Of a DNA stretch of 64,000 nt, positions 8,173 through 16,445 are shown one piece after another. The translations under genes were made by a program, and so were the position numbers. The stretch is from Halomonas halophila (lineage in GTDB: Bacteria; Pseudomonadota; Gammaproteobacteria; Pseudomonadales; Halomonadaceae), in contig NZ_CP129121.1 in NCBI RefSeq assembly GCF_030406665.1, positions 62,001-126,000 of the forward strand. The letters run 5' to 3'. The stretch's first letter is position 1. Each line of letters opens with the position of its first letter. The notes beneath the pieces are model-generated. The model was not told the DNA's origin and did no database searches. It was given only the letters and a program-made list of their open reading frames with translations.

Positions 8173-8640
8173 TCAGAACATGGTGTTCTCGTTGGCCGAC
8201 TCCTCGGGCACCGGCTGGATCACGTCCCAGTGCTCGACGATCATGCCGTCCTCTACGCGGAAGATATCGACCACGGCCTCGCCGAGGTCTTCCTCGCCGT
8301 TGGTCGAGTGGACGTGGAGCCAGACCAGATCGCCATCGGCCGCGCTGCGCACGATCTCGCTCTGGTAGTCCGGGTTATCCTGGAAGTAGCCCGCGAAGTA
8401 GTCCACGAAGGGCGCCTTGCCGTCGGGCACGCCCGGGTTGTGCTGGATGTAGTCCTCCGCGATCACGCCGGCGCTCTCGACGGTCTCGTGCTCGTTGAAG
8501 AACTGGTTGTAGAACTCGGTGACCAGCGCCCGGTTGGCTTCCTCGGCCTCGACATCGCGATCGGGCTGCGCCATGACGGCGGCCGGTGCGGTCAGCAGCA
8601 GCGCGGTGGCGGCCGCACTCAGGGATTTCAGGATCGACAT
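8173..8640 (-). CDS. Secreted SnoaL-like (NTF2-fold) protein
   Basis: A 155-residue protein with a signal peptide (MSILKSLSAAATALLLTAPAA, cleavage near VMAQ at about residue 24). The mature part resembles the SnoaL-like polyketide-cyclase group: ALVTEFYNQFFNEH, DYIQHNPGVPDGKAPF and a C-terminal VVDIFRVEDGMIVEHWDVIQPVPE. These proteins have a cone-shaped NTF2 fold and often unknown substrates. It is divergent from the HxlR regulator, which is its likely controller. The fold call is reasonable; the function is not known. Confidence 0.8.
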   Translation of the reverse strand: MSILKSLSAAATALLLTAPAAVMAQPDRDVEAEEANRALVTEFYNQFFNEHETVESAGVIAEDYIQHNPGVPDGKAPFVDYFAGYFQDNPDYQSEIVRSAADGDLVWLHVHSTNGEEDLGEAVVDIFRVEDGMIVEHWDVIQPVPEESANENTMF

Positions 8641-8841
8641 GGCAGTTCCTCGTGATGTGATGTGGTGGGGAGGGAGGCACGGCCGGCGGCTCGCCGGCTA
8701 TTGGTCTATAAAGTGGACCGTGGGCTAAACTTAGGCCAGCCCCGGGGCCGGCGCAAGACGTCATCTTCTCCTGACATGGTCACATCGAGATGACCTTTGG
8801 GCCGTTCTCCTGCCACTGAACCACTCGTTGAGGGAGATACC

Positions 8842-9225
8842 ATGACAACGCCGTCCGACGACGATGCGATCGTGCTCGAACAGCCCTGCCCGATTCGCGA
8901 CGTGCTCGACCGCATCGGCGATCAATGGAGCCTGCTGATCCTGGAGGCCCTGGCCCCCGGGACCCTGCGCTTCAACGCCCTGCGGCGCGAGATCGGCGAT
9001 ATCTCGAGGCAGATGCTCTCGCGTACGCTCAAGCAGCTGGAGCAGGATGGCTTCATCACCCGCACGCTCTACGCCGAGGTGCCGCCGCGCGTGGAGTACG
9101 CACTGACGCCCCTGGGGCGCTCCTTCCTCGAGCCGATGCAGCAGCTGGTGGACTGGGCCGAGGCCCATCACCGCACCATCGTCGCCGCTCGCGCTCGCTA
9201 CCGGGCCGAGCGCGAGCCGGCCTGA
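8842..9225 (+). CDS. HxlR family transcriptional regulator
   Basis: A 127-residue winged-helix regulator starting at ATG 8842 behind an AGGGAGA ribosome site. It has the HxlR pattern: a cysteine near the start (EQPCPIRDVLDRIGDQWSLLIL), then RFNALRREIGDISRQMLSRTLKQLEQDGFI and a wing TLYAEVPPRVEYALTPLGRS. In this family the N-terminal cysteine can sense quinones or electrophiles. It faces the SnoaL-like gene across 200 bp. An upstream GTG-type start at 8797 is possible but less well placed. Confidence 0.9.
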   Translation: MTTPSDDDAIVLEQPCPIRDVLDRIGDQWSLLILEALAPGTLRFNALRREIGDISRQMLSRTLKQLEQDGFITRTLYAEVPPRVEYALTPLGRSFLEPMQQLVDWAEAHHRTIVAARARYRAEREPA

Positions 9226-9239
9226 CGCCGGCGGCGGCT

Positions 9240-10184
9240 TCAGTCGAGGCCGCCGCCGGCGCTCAGTGACTGGCGCACGAACTCGCGAAAGACCCGCACC
9301 CGCGCGGGAGCATTCTGGCCGCCGAGGCTGATCGCATAGAGTCGCCCCTCCGACAGGCTCCAGTCCGCCAGCACCGGGACCAGGGTCCCCTTGGCGGCGT
9401 GTGCGGCGGCCACCAGGTCGGGCAGCGGGCCGATGCCGGCCCCCGCCAGCGCCAGCCGCAGCACGCTGGCGTAGTCGCCGGTGCGGATGACCGGGCGGAT
9501 CCTCAGCTCGCGTGACCGCCCGCGGCGATCCGTGAGCGTCAGCTGCGTGGCGCCCGTGAACTCGTGCGAGACGATCAGGTGATGTTCGGCCAGCGCATCG
9601 GGGGCGTCGACGGGATGGCCATGCGCCGCCAGGTACTCCGGCGCGGCATAGAGCCCCATGCGGAACGGCGCGACCGACGAGGCCCGATAGACCATGTCCG
9701 GCAGGTTCCCGTCCTGTGCCCTCAGCGCGAGGTCGATGCGATGCGCCGCGAGATCCAGGGGCGTATCGGTGATCAGCAGCTCGACGGTGATCTGCGGGTG
9801 CCGGCGGCGGAACGCCGCGATGATCTCCGGCATGAGCTCGAGGCCGATATCCACCGGCGACGTCACCCGCAGATGGCCCTGGGGCACGTCCTGGGACTGG
9901 CGTGCGCCTTCCGCCGCATCGTCCAGCCAGGCCAGGGCCTCCTGTGCCTTGGCATAGAAGGCCAGGCCTTCCTCCGTCGGCGAGACCGCCCGCGGTGCAC
10001 GCGCCAGCAGGGCAACCCCGAGGCGCTGCTCCAGGCGCGACAGACGGCGACTGATGCTGCCCTTGCTTTCACCGACCTGCCTCGCCGCGGCAGAGATGGT
10101 GCCGAACTCGGCGACGGCACAGAAGGCGCGGATATCCTCGAGCGCCCCGCCAAGAGTTGTCAGATCGTTAACCATGGGTTCCAT
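9240..10184 (-). CDS. LysR family transcriptional regulator
   Basis: A 314-residue LysR regulator. The N-terminal helix-turn-helix reads IRAFCAVAEFGTISAAARQV and ESKGSISRRLSRLEQRLGVAL. The effector-binding part follows (HLRVTSPVDIGLELMPEIIAAF..., of the AaeR/DsdC-like group that controls single targets). It is divergent from the FAD oxidoreductase and aldo/keto reductase genes, its probable targets. The start could instead be the ATG nine bases downstream. Confidence 0.87.
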   Translation of the reverse strand: MEPMVNDLTTLGGALEDIRAFCAVAEFGTISAAARQVGESKGSISRRLSRLEQRLGVALLARAPRAVSPTEEGLAFYAKAQEALAWLDDAAEGARQSQDVPQGHLRVTSPVDIGLELMPEIIAAFRRRHPQITVELLITDTPLDLAAHRIDLALRAQDGNLPDMVYRASSVAPFRMGLYAAPEYLAAHGHPVDAPDALAEHHLIVSHEFTGATQLTLTDRRGRSRELRIRPVIRTGDYASVLRLALAGAGIGPLPDLVAAAHAAKGTLVPVLADWSLSEGRLYAISLGGQNAPARVRVFREFVRQSLSAGGGLD

Positions 10185-10463
10185 TCCCGGCGTCTTATGT
10201 GTGTGCAGAAACTAATGCATGCTGCGCGCCTGGCCCAGTCCCCATGCTGGGCGGGGCGGGTCATGGTGGCCTTTCCCGCGCCGTCACGCCGCCAGGCGGT
10301 CGGCCATGGCGGCGCCCGGCGCCGATCCCTCCGGCGGCAATGACGTTCCGCCTTCGCCGAGCGAGCGCGAGCCCTCCGGCATGCCGGCGTCACGCCCCTC
10401 TCGCCCCATCCCATCCATAGCCGAAGCGGGCCCTCGGGCACCGCACATGAAGGAGTATGCAAC
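10185..10463. other. Intergenic spacer of a divergent gene pair
   Basis: This 279-bp stretch separates the LysR regulator from the FAD oxidoreductase. It must hold both promoters. Near the left end TGTGTGTGCAGAAACTAATGC is less GC-rich than its surroundings. A ribosome site AAGGAG lies at 10450-10455. I see no other supported feature. Confidence 0.5.
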
Positions 10464-11900
10464 ATGGTCACCAGACGATCTTTCCTGCTGGGTGCCGGGG
10501 CGGGGCTGGCCACCTTCGGCCTGGGCGCCGGTACCGGCGCCTTTCTGACCGCCGATGGCGGCTGGCGTCGCGGCGCCGACCTGCCCCGCGCCGAGACGGT
10601 CGGCGCCTCCGGGTCGCTGCCCGTCCAGGCGGATGTCGTGGTGGTCGGCGCCGGCATCGCGGGGCTCTCCACCGCCCACGCGCTGCGGGATCGGGGGCTG
10701 TCCGTCGTGGTCCTGGAGAAGGGCGTGGTCGCGGGCGAGCAATCCTCCCGGGCCTTCGGCTGGATCTACAGCGCGGGCTGGCACCCGGACAAGCTGGAAC
10801 TGGCGAATCGTTCGAAGACGCTGTGGGCCGACTTCGCCCGGGCCAACGAGCGCGACATCGGTTACCGCCGCACCGGCAACCTGTCGCTCCTCGAGAGCGA
10901 GGAAGCGGTGGAGGGCCAGCGGGCCTGGCTGGCCGAGGCGAAGGAGCGGGCCCCCGACATGGACGTGCGGCTCGTGTCCGGCGCAGAGCTCGAGCGGCTG
11001 ACCCCCGGCGCGGGCAAGGCCTACCAGGCCGCGCTCTATTCGCCCTCGGACGGCATCGCGGAGCCGACCATCGCGGCGCCGCGGATCGCCCGTGCCTTGC
11101 AGGCGAAGGGCGTACCCGTCATCCAGCGCTGCGCCGTGCGCAGCGTCGAGACCGAGGGCGGCGCGATCCGTCATGTGGTCACCGAGCAGGGCGTGGTGCG
11201 GACCTCGAATGTGGTCGTGGCCGGCGGCGCCTGGAGCCGGCTGTTCCTGGGCAACCTGGGCGTGCCCTTCCCCCAGCTGGGCATCGCCTCGCCGCTGATG
11301 CGCGTCACCGGGGCGCAGGGCCCCGACGGTGCGGGCTATGCGCCCAATTTCACCTGGCGGCGCCAGATCGATGGCAATTACGTGGTGGGCGCGCTGCGCA
11401 ACGTGGCGCCGGTGACGCGGGCCAGCTTCACCGAGCTGCTGAGCTTCCTGCCCACGCTGCGTCATGCGTCGGGCCTGGTCACCATGCGCTTCGGGCAGGA
11501 CTTCTTCGAGTCGCTGCGGATGCCGACCCACTGGTCGAGCGACGAGGTCACGCCCTTCGAGCGCAACCGCTTTCTCTCGGCCAAGCCGTACCAGGACGAG
11601 CTGGATCGCCGCTTCGAGGCCCTGCGCGAGGCCTTCCCGGATTTCCGGGCGTCCGCGCCCATCGAGTCCTGGGGTGGCGTCATCGATGCCACGCCGGATT
11701 CGACGCCGATCATCTCCGCCGTCGACCGCCTGCCGGGACTGTCGCTGATCAGCGGCTTCTCGGGCAACGGCCTGACCGTCGGCCCTGCGGCGGGCGAGAT
11801 GATGGCCCAGATCATCGCCGGCGAAACACCCACCGTCGATCCGGCGATCTACCGCTACGACCGCTTCTTCGACGGCTCCGACCTGACCTTCCGACACTGA
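10464..11900 (+). CDS. FAD-dependent oxidoreductase of the DAO (DadA-like) family, with Tat signal
   Basis: A 478-residue protein starting at ATG 10464, eight bases after AAGGAG. The first residues MVTRRSFLLGAGAG carry a twin-arginine export signal, so the folded enzyme probably works in the periplasm. A Rossmann FAD site follows (VVVVGAGIAGLSTAHAL, about residues 58-75), and the C-terminal ISGFSGNGLTVGPAAGEMMA is the usual FAD-binding end of the glycine/D-amino-acid oxidase family. It may oxidise an amino acid or an amine; the substrate is unknown. It is followed 7 bp later by an aldo/keto reductase, and the pair faces a LysR regulator. Confidence 0.88.
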   Translation: MVTRRSFLLGAGAGLATFGLGAGTGAFLTADGGWRRGADLPRAETVGASGSLPVQADVVVVGAGIAGLSTAHALRDRGLSVVVLEKGVVAGEQSSRAFGWIYSAGWHPDKLELANRSKTLWADFARANERDIGYRRTGNLSLLESEEAVEGQRAWLAEAKERAPDMDVRLVSGAELERLTPGAGKAYQAALYSPSDGIAEPTIAAPRIARALQAKGVPVIQRCAVRSVETEGGAIRHVVTEQGVVRTSNVVVAGGAWSRLFLGNLGVPFPQLGIASPLMRVTGAQGPDGAGYAPNFTWRRQIDGNYVVGALRNVAPVTRASFTELLSFLPTLRHASGLVTMRFGQDFFESLRMPTHWSSDEVTPFERNRFLSAKPYQDELDRRFEALREAFPDFRASAPIESWGGVIDATPDSTPIISAVDRLPGLSLISGFSGNGLTVGPAAGEMMAQIIAGETPTVDPAIYRYDRFFDGSDLTFRH

Positions 11901-11907
11901 GGTGCTG

Positions 11908-12714
11908 ATGGATTCCTTGCTTCCCCCGATCGGCTTCGGCCTCGACGAGCTGGACGACCGGCAGGTCGCCCGGCTGATCCCCGCCGCCTGGCAGGCGGGC
12001 TTTCGCGCCTTCGACACGGCCCAGCTGTACGGCAACGAGGCGGCACTGGGCCGTGCCCTGAGCGACATCGGCATGGCGCGCGACGCGGTCTTCGTCACCA
12101 CCAAGGTGATGAACCGCTATTTTTCGGAGACGCACTTCCTGGCCTCGGTCGAGCAAAGCCTCGACCGGCTGGCGCTGGATCACGTCGATCTGCTGCTGGT
12201 GCACTGGCCCGGCCACGGCATGCCCATCGAGCGCCAGATCGAGCTGCTGAACGAGGCGCGCGCACGGGGCTGGACGCGTCATATCGGCGTCAGCAACTAC
12301 AATGCGACCCAGCTGGCCCGCGCGGTCGAGGTCAGCGAGGCGCCGATCGCGACCAACCAGGTCGAGATCCATCCCTATCTGGATCAGTCGACGCTGCGCC
12401 AGCGGGCGCACGCGCTCGGCGTGCCGCTGACCGGTTTCTTCGTGATGGCCATGGGCGCGGTGCCCCGCGACCCGCTGCTGGCCCGCATCGGCTCGGCCCA
12501 CGGCAAGAACGCGGCCCAGGTGGTCCTGCGCTGGGTGCATCAGAAGGGGGACGTGCCCCTGACTCGCACCACCCGCCCCGAGCGGGTCGCGGAGAATGCC
12601 GCCATCTTCGATTTCGCCCTGTCGGACGAGGAAATGGCCATGATCGACGGCCTGGCGCGCCCGCAGGGGCGCATCCTCAGCCCGGCCAATCTGGCCCCGA
12701 CCTGGGATCGATAA
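11908..12714 (+). CDS. Aldo/keto reductase
   Basis: A 268-residue NADPH-dependent carbonyl reductase. It shows the family residues Asp and Tyr (FDTAQLYGNEAALGRAL), Lys (TTKVMNRYF) and His (LLLVHWPG), then GVSNYNATQL and NQVEIHPYL, all typical of the 2,5-diketo-gluconate reductase/DkgB-like group. It starts at ATG 11908 behind GAGG, right after the FAD oxidoreductase stop. The two enzymes may act in one small pathway, with the oxidase producing a carbonyl that the reductase handles; this is inference. Confidence 0.9.
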   Translation: MDSLLPPIGFGLDELDDRQVARLIPAAWQAGFRAFDTAQLYGNEAALGRALSDIGMARDAVFVTTKVMNRYFSETHFLASVEQSLDRLALDHVDLLLVHWPGHGMPIERQIELLNEARARGWTRHIGVSNYNATQLARAVEVSEAPIATNQVEIHPYLDQSTLRQRAHALGVPLTGFFVMAMGAVPRDPLLARIGSAHGKNAAQVVLRWVHQKGDVPLTRTTRPERVAENAAIFDFALSDEEMAMIDGLARPQGRILSPANLAPTWDR

Positions 12715-12746
12715 GGGCTGGGGGTGAAGGGGAAAGCTACCGGCGC

Positions 12747-13391
12747 TCAGCGCGCGTCCGGCTGCTCGCCCGGGGCGGCGCGCCGGAAGGCATCCAGGGC
12801 ACGGGCATTGTCGGCGATGCGTCGGATGCGCGGGTAGGCCGAGAGGTCACACTCGAAGCGCTCGGCGTTGAACACCTGGGGCACCAGGCAGGCGTCGGCC
12901 AGGGTCGGGGCGTCGCCGTGGCAGAAGTCGCCGCTGCCGGCCTCGCGGCTGAGCATGGCCTCCAGCGCGGTGAAGCCCTCGTGGACCCAGTGGCGATACC
13001 AGCCAAGCCTGGCGGCCTCGTCGACGCCGAGCTCGCCGGTCAGGTACCTGAGCACCCGCAGGTTGTTCGGCGGATGCATCTCGCAGGCCACCAGCTGGGC
13101 CAGGGCGCGCACCCGAGCGCGCTCGGCGGGGGCCTCGGGCAGCAGCGCCGGCTCGGGGTGGACCTCCTCCAGGTACTCGCAGATGGCCAGCGACTGGGTC
13201 AGCCGCAGGCCGTCGTCGGTGACGAGCGTCGGCACCAGCCCCTGGGGATTGTCGGCGAGGTAGGCCTCGCCGCGCTGCTCGCCGGCCACCAGGTCGATCG
13301 GGGCCTGGTCGTAGGCCAGCCCCTTGAGGTTCAGCGCGATGCGCACCCGATAGGCGGCGGACGAGCGGAAATAGCCGTAGAGCGTGGTCAT
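12747..13391 (-). CDS. maiA: Maleylacetoacetate isomerase
   Basis: A 214-residue glutathione S-transferase-fold enzyme of zeta class. The N-terminal motif RSSAAYRVRIALNLKGLAYD holds the Ser-Ser-x-x-x-x-x-Arg glutathione/substrate motif typical of maleylacetoacetate isomerase. It converts maleylacetoacetate to fumarylacetoacetate, the second step after homogentisate ring opening. It is the last gene of hmgA-fahA-maiA on the minus strand, 11 bp after fahA, which supports the name over a general GST. Confidence 0.95.
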   Translation of the reverse strand: MTTLYGYFRSSAAYRVRIALNLKGLAYDQAPIDLVAGEQRGEAYLADNPQGLVPTLVTDDGLRLTQSLAICEYLEEVHPEPALLPEAPAERARVRALAQLVACEMHPPNNLRVLRYLTGELGVDEAARLGWYRHWVHEGFTALEAMLSREAGSGDFCHGDAPTLADACLVPQVFNAERFECDLSAYPRIRRIADNARALDAFRRAAPGEQPDAR

Positions 13392-13402
13392 GGCCGGCCT
13401 CC

Positions 13403-14422
13403 TTACTTCGCCTCGTGCTTCACGACCCGCTGGTCGATGGCGCCGAAGATGCTCCGGCCCTCGCGGTCGAACATCTCGATGCGCACCCGGTCGCCGAAGT
13501 GCATGAAGGGGGTGCGGCTCTCGCCGTGGAGGATCTTCTCGACCATGCGCACCTCGGCCAGGCAGCTGTAGCCCACGCCGCCGTCGGCGACTGGCTTGCC
13601 GGGGCCGCCGTCGGCGTCGGGATTGGACACGGTGCCCGAGCCGATCACCGCGCCGGCGCCCAGGTAGCGGGTGCTAGCGGCGTGGGCGACGAGCTCGGGG
13701 AAGCCGAAGATCATGTCCGGGCCGGCCTCGGGCTCGCCGAACTTCTCGCCGTTCAGGTGCACGGTCAGCGGCAGGTGAACGCGGCCGTCCTGCCAAGCGT
13801 CGCCCAGTTCGTCCGGGGTCACGCAGATCGGCGAGAAGCTGGAGGCCGGCTTGGCCTGGAAGAAGCCGAAGCCCTTGGCCAGCTCGCCGGGAATCAGGCC
13901 GCGCAGGCTGACGTCGTTGACCAGCATGATCAGCTTGATGTGACCGGCGGCCTGCTCCGGCGTCACCGCCATCGGCACGTCGTCGGTGATCACCGCGAGC
14001 TCGCCCTCGAAGTCGATGCCGTGGTCCTCGCTGACCGCCTCGATGTCCTCGGTGGGCGCCAGGAAGCTGTCGCCGCCACCCTGGTACATCAGCGGATCGG
14101 TCCAGAAGGTCTCGGGCATCTCGGCGTCGCGGGCGCGGCGCACCAGCTGCACGTGGTTGAGGTAGGCGGAGCCGTCGGCCCAGTGATAGGTGCGCGGCAG
14201 CGGCGAGTGCAGGGCGGCGACGTCGAGGTCGAAGGCGCCCTCGGCGCGACCGGCGTTGAGTGCCGCGTAGCGCTCCTCGAGGCGCGGGGCGAGCTCGTCC
14301 CAGCGCTCGATCGCCTGCTGCAGGGTGGCGGCGATGTCGGTGGCGCGCACGGCGCGGGTCAGATCACGGGAGACGACGATCAGTTCGCCGTCGCGGCCGA
14401 CGTTCAGGGTGGCGAGTTTCAT
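13403..14422 (-). CDS. fahA: Fumarylacetoacetase
   Basis: A 339-residue hydrolase of the FAH superfamily, the bacterial form found with homogentisate genes. Metal and catalytic residues sit in the conserved part: EGELAVITDDVP, LINDVSLR-like LVNDVSLRGLIPGE, and the GSGTVSNPDADGGPG segment typical of FAH enzymes. It cuts fumarylacetoacetate to fumarate and acetoacetate, ending tyrosine/phenylalanine breakdown. It lies between hmgA and maiA, with close spacing that suggests one operon. It begins at ATG 14422 (MKLATLNVGRDG). Confidence 0.95.
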   Translation of the reverse strand: MKLATLNVGRDGELIVVSRDLTRAVRATDIAATLQQAIERWDELAPRLEERYAALNAGRAEGAFDLDVAALHSPLPRTYHWADGSAYLNHVQLVRRARDAEMPETFWTDPLMYQGGGDSFLAPTEDIEAVSEDHGIDFEGELAVITDDVPMAVTPEQAAGHIKLIMLVNDVSLRGLIPGELAKGFGFFQAKPASSFSPICVTPDELGDAWQDGRVHLPLTVHLNGEKFGEPEAGPDMIFGFPELVAHAASTRYLGAGAVIGSGTVSNPDADGGPGKPVADGGVGYSCLAEVRMVEKILHGESRTPFMHFGDRVRIEMFDREGRSIFGAIDQRVVKHEAK

Positions 14423-14484
14423 GGGGCGTTCCTGTTATTGAGATCGTTTAAGTGCGTTGTCAGAGGGATTATCGACGGCGGAAC

Positions 14485-15792
14485 TCAGCGCTTGTCCGGA
14501 TCGAAGTGCGAGGCCAGCCCCTGCCACACGTCGACGTAGTCGCGCTGGCGGAAGTCCGCCGCCAGCGCCGTCTCGGTGGGCTGGAAGACGTAGCGGCTCT
14601 CGAACATGAAGGCCAGGGTGTCGCCCTGGTACCGGGGCTCGAGCTCGGCGTGGGTGGCCTTGTCGAAGGTCTCGGCGTCCGGGCCGTGGGGCGACATGGC
14701 GTTGTGCAGGCTGGCGCCGCCGGGCAAAAAGCCCTCCGCCTTGGCGTCGTATTCGCCGTGGATCAGGCCCATGAACTCGCTCATCAGGTTGCGATGGAAG
14801 TAGGGCGGGCGGAAGGTGTCCTCGGCCACCATCCAGCGCGGCGGGAAGATCACGAAGTCGAGGTTGGCGGTGCCGGCGGTGTCCGACGGCGAGGTCAGCA
14901 CGGTGAAGATCGACGGGTCGGGATGGTCGAAGCTCACCGTGTTGACGGTGTTGAAGTTGGCCAGGTCGTACTTGTAGGGCGCGTAGTTGCCGTGCCAGGC
15001 CACCACGTTCAGCGGCGAGTGGTCGAGCCGGGTGCGCCAGAAGCGACCGGAGAACTTGGCCACCAGCTCGATGTCGCCCTCGACCTCCTCATAGGCGGCC
15101 ACCGGGGCCAGGAAGTCGCGCGGGTTGGCCAGGCCGTTGGCGCCGATCGGCCCGAGGCCGGGCAGCTCGAAGGGGCTGCCGTAGTTCTCGCAGACGTAGC
15201 CCCGGGCCTGCTCGGCGCCCTGGGCCAGGCGCACCTGGAACTTGACTCCGCGCGGGATCACCGCGATCTCGCCGCCGCCGATCTCGAGCTCGCCGAACTC
15301 GGTGCGCAGCCGCAGGGCGCCGAGCTGGGGCACGATCAGCAGCTCGCCATCGGCGTCGTAGAAGAAGCGCCCGGTCATGTCGCGGTTGCAGGCGAAGAGA
15401 TGCACGCCGCAGCCGGTCTGGGTGGCGGCGTCGCCGTTGACGGCGACGGTCAGCAGGCCATCGAGGAAGTCGGTGGGCGCCTCGGGCAGCGGCAGCGGGT
15501 CCCAGCGCATCTGGTTGGGGTCGGCGGCGGGGCGCGCCGGCGGCGCGGTGGCCACGCGGCCGGCATCGAGCGGCTCGTAGGCGCTTTGCGCCACCGAGGG
15601 GCGGATGCGATACAGCCAGCTGCGCAGGTTGTGCGAGCGCGGCGCGGTGAAGGCCGAACCGGAGAGCTGCTCGGCGTAGAGGCCGTAAGGGCAGCGCTGG
15701 GGCGAGTTCTGGCCCTCGGGCAGCGCGCCAGGCAGCGCCTCGCTGGCGAAATGGTTGCGAAAGCCCGGCTGATGGTCGAGCGATGTTGTCAT
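14485..15792 (-). CDS. hmgA: Homogentisate 1,2-dioxygenase
   Basis: A 435-residue Fe(II) dioxygenase of normal length. The beginning MTTSLDHQPGFRNHFASEALPGALPEGQNSPQ is the family hallmark. The iron ligand region is near FHRNLMSEFMGLIHGEYDAK and PHGPDAETF in the C-terminal half. It opens the ring of homogentisate to maleylacetoacetate. First gene of the hmgA-fahA-maiA operon, facing a MarR regulator across 118 bp with two palindromes, so induction by homogentisate or a related aromatic is likely. Confidence 0.97.
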   Translation of the reverse strand: MTTSLDHQPGFRNHFASEALPGALPEGQNSPQRCPYGLYAEQLSGSAFTAPRSHNLRSWLYRIRPSVAQSAYEPLDAGRVATAPPARPAADPNQMRWDPLPLPEAPTDFLDGLLTVAVNGDAATQTGCGVHLFACNRDMTGRFFYDADGELLIVPQLGALRLRTEFGELEIGGGEIAVIPRGVKFQVRLAQGAEQARGYVCENYGSPFELPGLGPIGANGLANPRDFLAPVAAYEEVEGDIELVAKFSGRFWRTRLDHSPLNVVAWHGNYAPYKYDLANFNTVNTVSFDHPDPSIFTVLTSPSDTAGTANLDFVIFPPRWMVAEDTFRPPYFHRNLMSEFMGLIHGEYDAKAEGFLPGGASLHNAMSPHGPDAETFDKATHAELEPRYQGDTLAFMFESRYVFQPTETALAADFRQRDYVDVWQGLASHFDPDKR

Positions 15793-15810
15793 TGTGTTGC
15801 CCTCGCGGGA

Positions 15811-15830
15811 TATGGTTTCAAATGAAACTA
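15811..15830. promoter_or_regulatory. MarR-type palindromic operator 1
   Basis: TATGGTTTCA (15811-15820) and TGAAACTATA (15821... to 15832 counting the AA spacer) form near-perfect arms; the core is GTTTCA-AA-TGAAAC at 15815-15828. It lies about 20 bp upstream of hmgA and fits a MarR dimer site. Confidence 0.65.
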
Positions 15831-15851
15831 TATGGGCAGGCTAGCCCCCAT

Positions 15852-15869
15852 TGGTTTCATATGCAACCA
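15852..15869. promoter_or_regulatory. MarR-type palindromic operator 2
   Basis: TGGTTTCAT (15852-15860) and ATGCAACCA (15861-15869) are inverted copies with one mismatch. It shares the GGTTTCA core with the first palindrome and lies between hmgA and the MarR gene, about 40 bp upstream of the latter. Confidence 0.65.
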
Positions 15870-15910
15870 TCACACGACCTTGGTAGTACGCCCGACACCG
15901 CCCCGACGAG

Positions 15911-16381
15911 ATGCCCATGACGCCCGATGACGCCCCCGCGGAACGCTTCGACCTCGACCAGTTCCTGCCCTACCGCCTCAACCACCTGGCCGACCGCATC
16001 AGCCAGGCGCTGGCGCGCCTCTACGAGACCCGCCACGACCTGACCGTGGCCCAGTGGCGGGTGCTGGCCTGGCTGCATCATCGCGAGGAGTTGACCGCCA
16101 AGCAGATTCGCGAGGCCACGCGCATGGACAAGGCGCGGGTCTCGCGGGCGGTGCAGGGGCTGGAGGCGCGGGAGCTGATCCGCCGGCGGCCCTCGCCGGA
16201 GGACCAGCGCCGCCACGAGCTCAGGCTGACCGCGGCGGGCGAGGGGCTGCTGGCGGAGCTGATTCCCGAGGCGCGCGCCTGGGAGGCCGAGCTGGTGGCG
16301 CCGCTGTCGATCGACGAGTATCGCCAGCTGTTCGAGCTGATGAGCCGACTGGAGAGCCAGCTGGCGAAGCTGGAGTCGTAG
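15911..16381 (+). CDS. MarR family transcriptional regulator, probable regulator of the homogentisate operon
   Basis: A 156-residue MarR protein. The winged helix reads VAQWRVLAWLHHREELTAKQIREATRMDKARVSRAVQGLEARELIRRRPSPEDQRRHELRLT in parts, with the Asp-x-Arg wing (SPEDQRR). Divergent from hmgA with two shared palindromes between, it is most likely the local repressor of the homogentisate genes and of itself. In Pseudomonas this role is held by an IclR-type HmgR; here a MarR protein is in the right place. The start could be 15911 or the next ATG at 15917. Confidence 0.9.
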   Translation: MPMTPDDAPAERFDLDQFLPYRLNHLADRISQALARLYETRHDLTVAQWRVLAWLHHREELTAKQIREATRMDKARVSRAVQGLEARELIRRRPSPEDQRRHELRLTAAGEGLLAELIPEARAWEAELVAPLSIDEYRQLFELMSRLESQLAKLES

Positions 16382-16389
16382 GCGATGCC

Positions 16390-16419
16390 TGAAAAGTGGC
16401 TGCGCTCGCTGACTTTTCA
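16390..16419. terminator. Hairpin TGAAAAGT...ACTTTTCA between convergent genes
   Basis: Eight-base exact arms (16390-16397, 16412-16419) between the MarR gene (plus) and the IclR gene (minus). The ACTTTTC arm gives a short T-rich tail on the plus strand. It resembles the palindrome at 444-475, so it may be a dispersed element used as a terminator. Confidence 0.45.
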
Positions 16420-16445
16420 AACACCGCCTGGGGAAAGCGGTCGAA

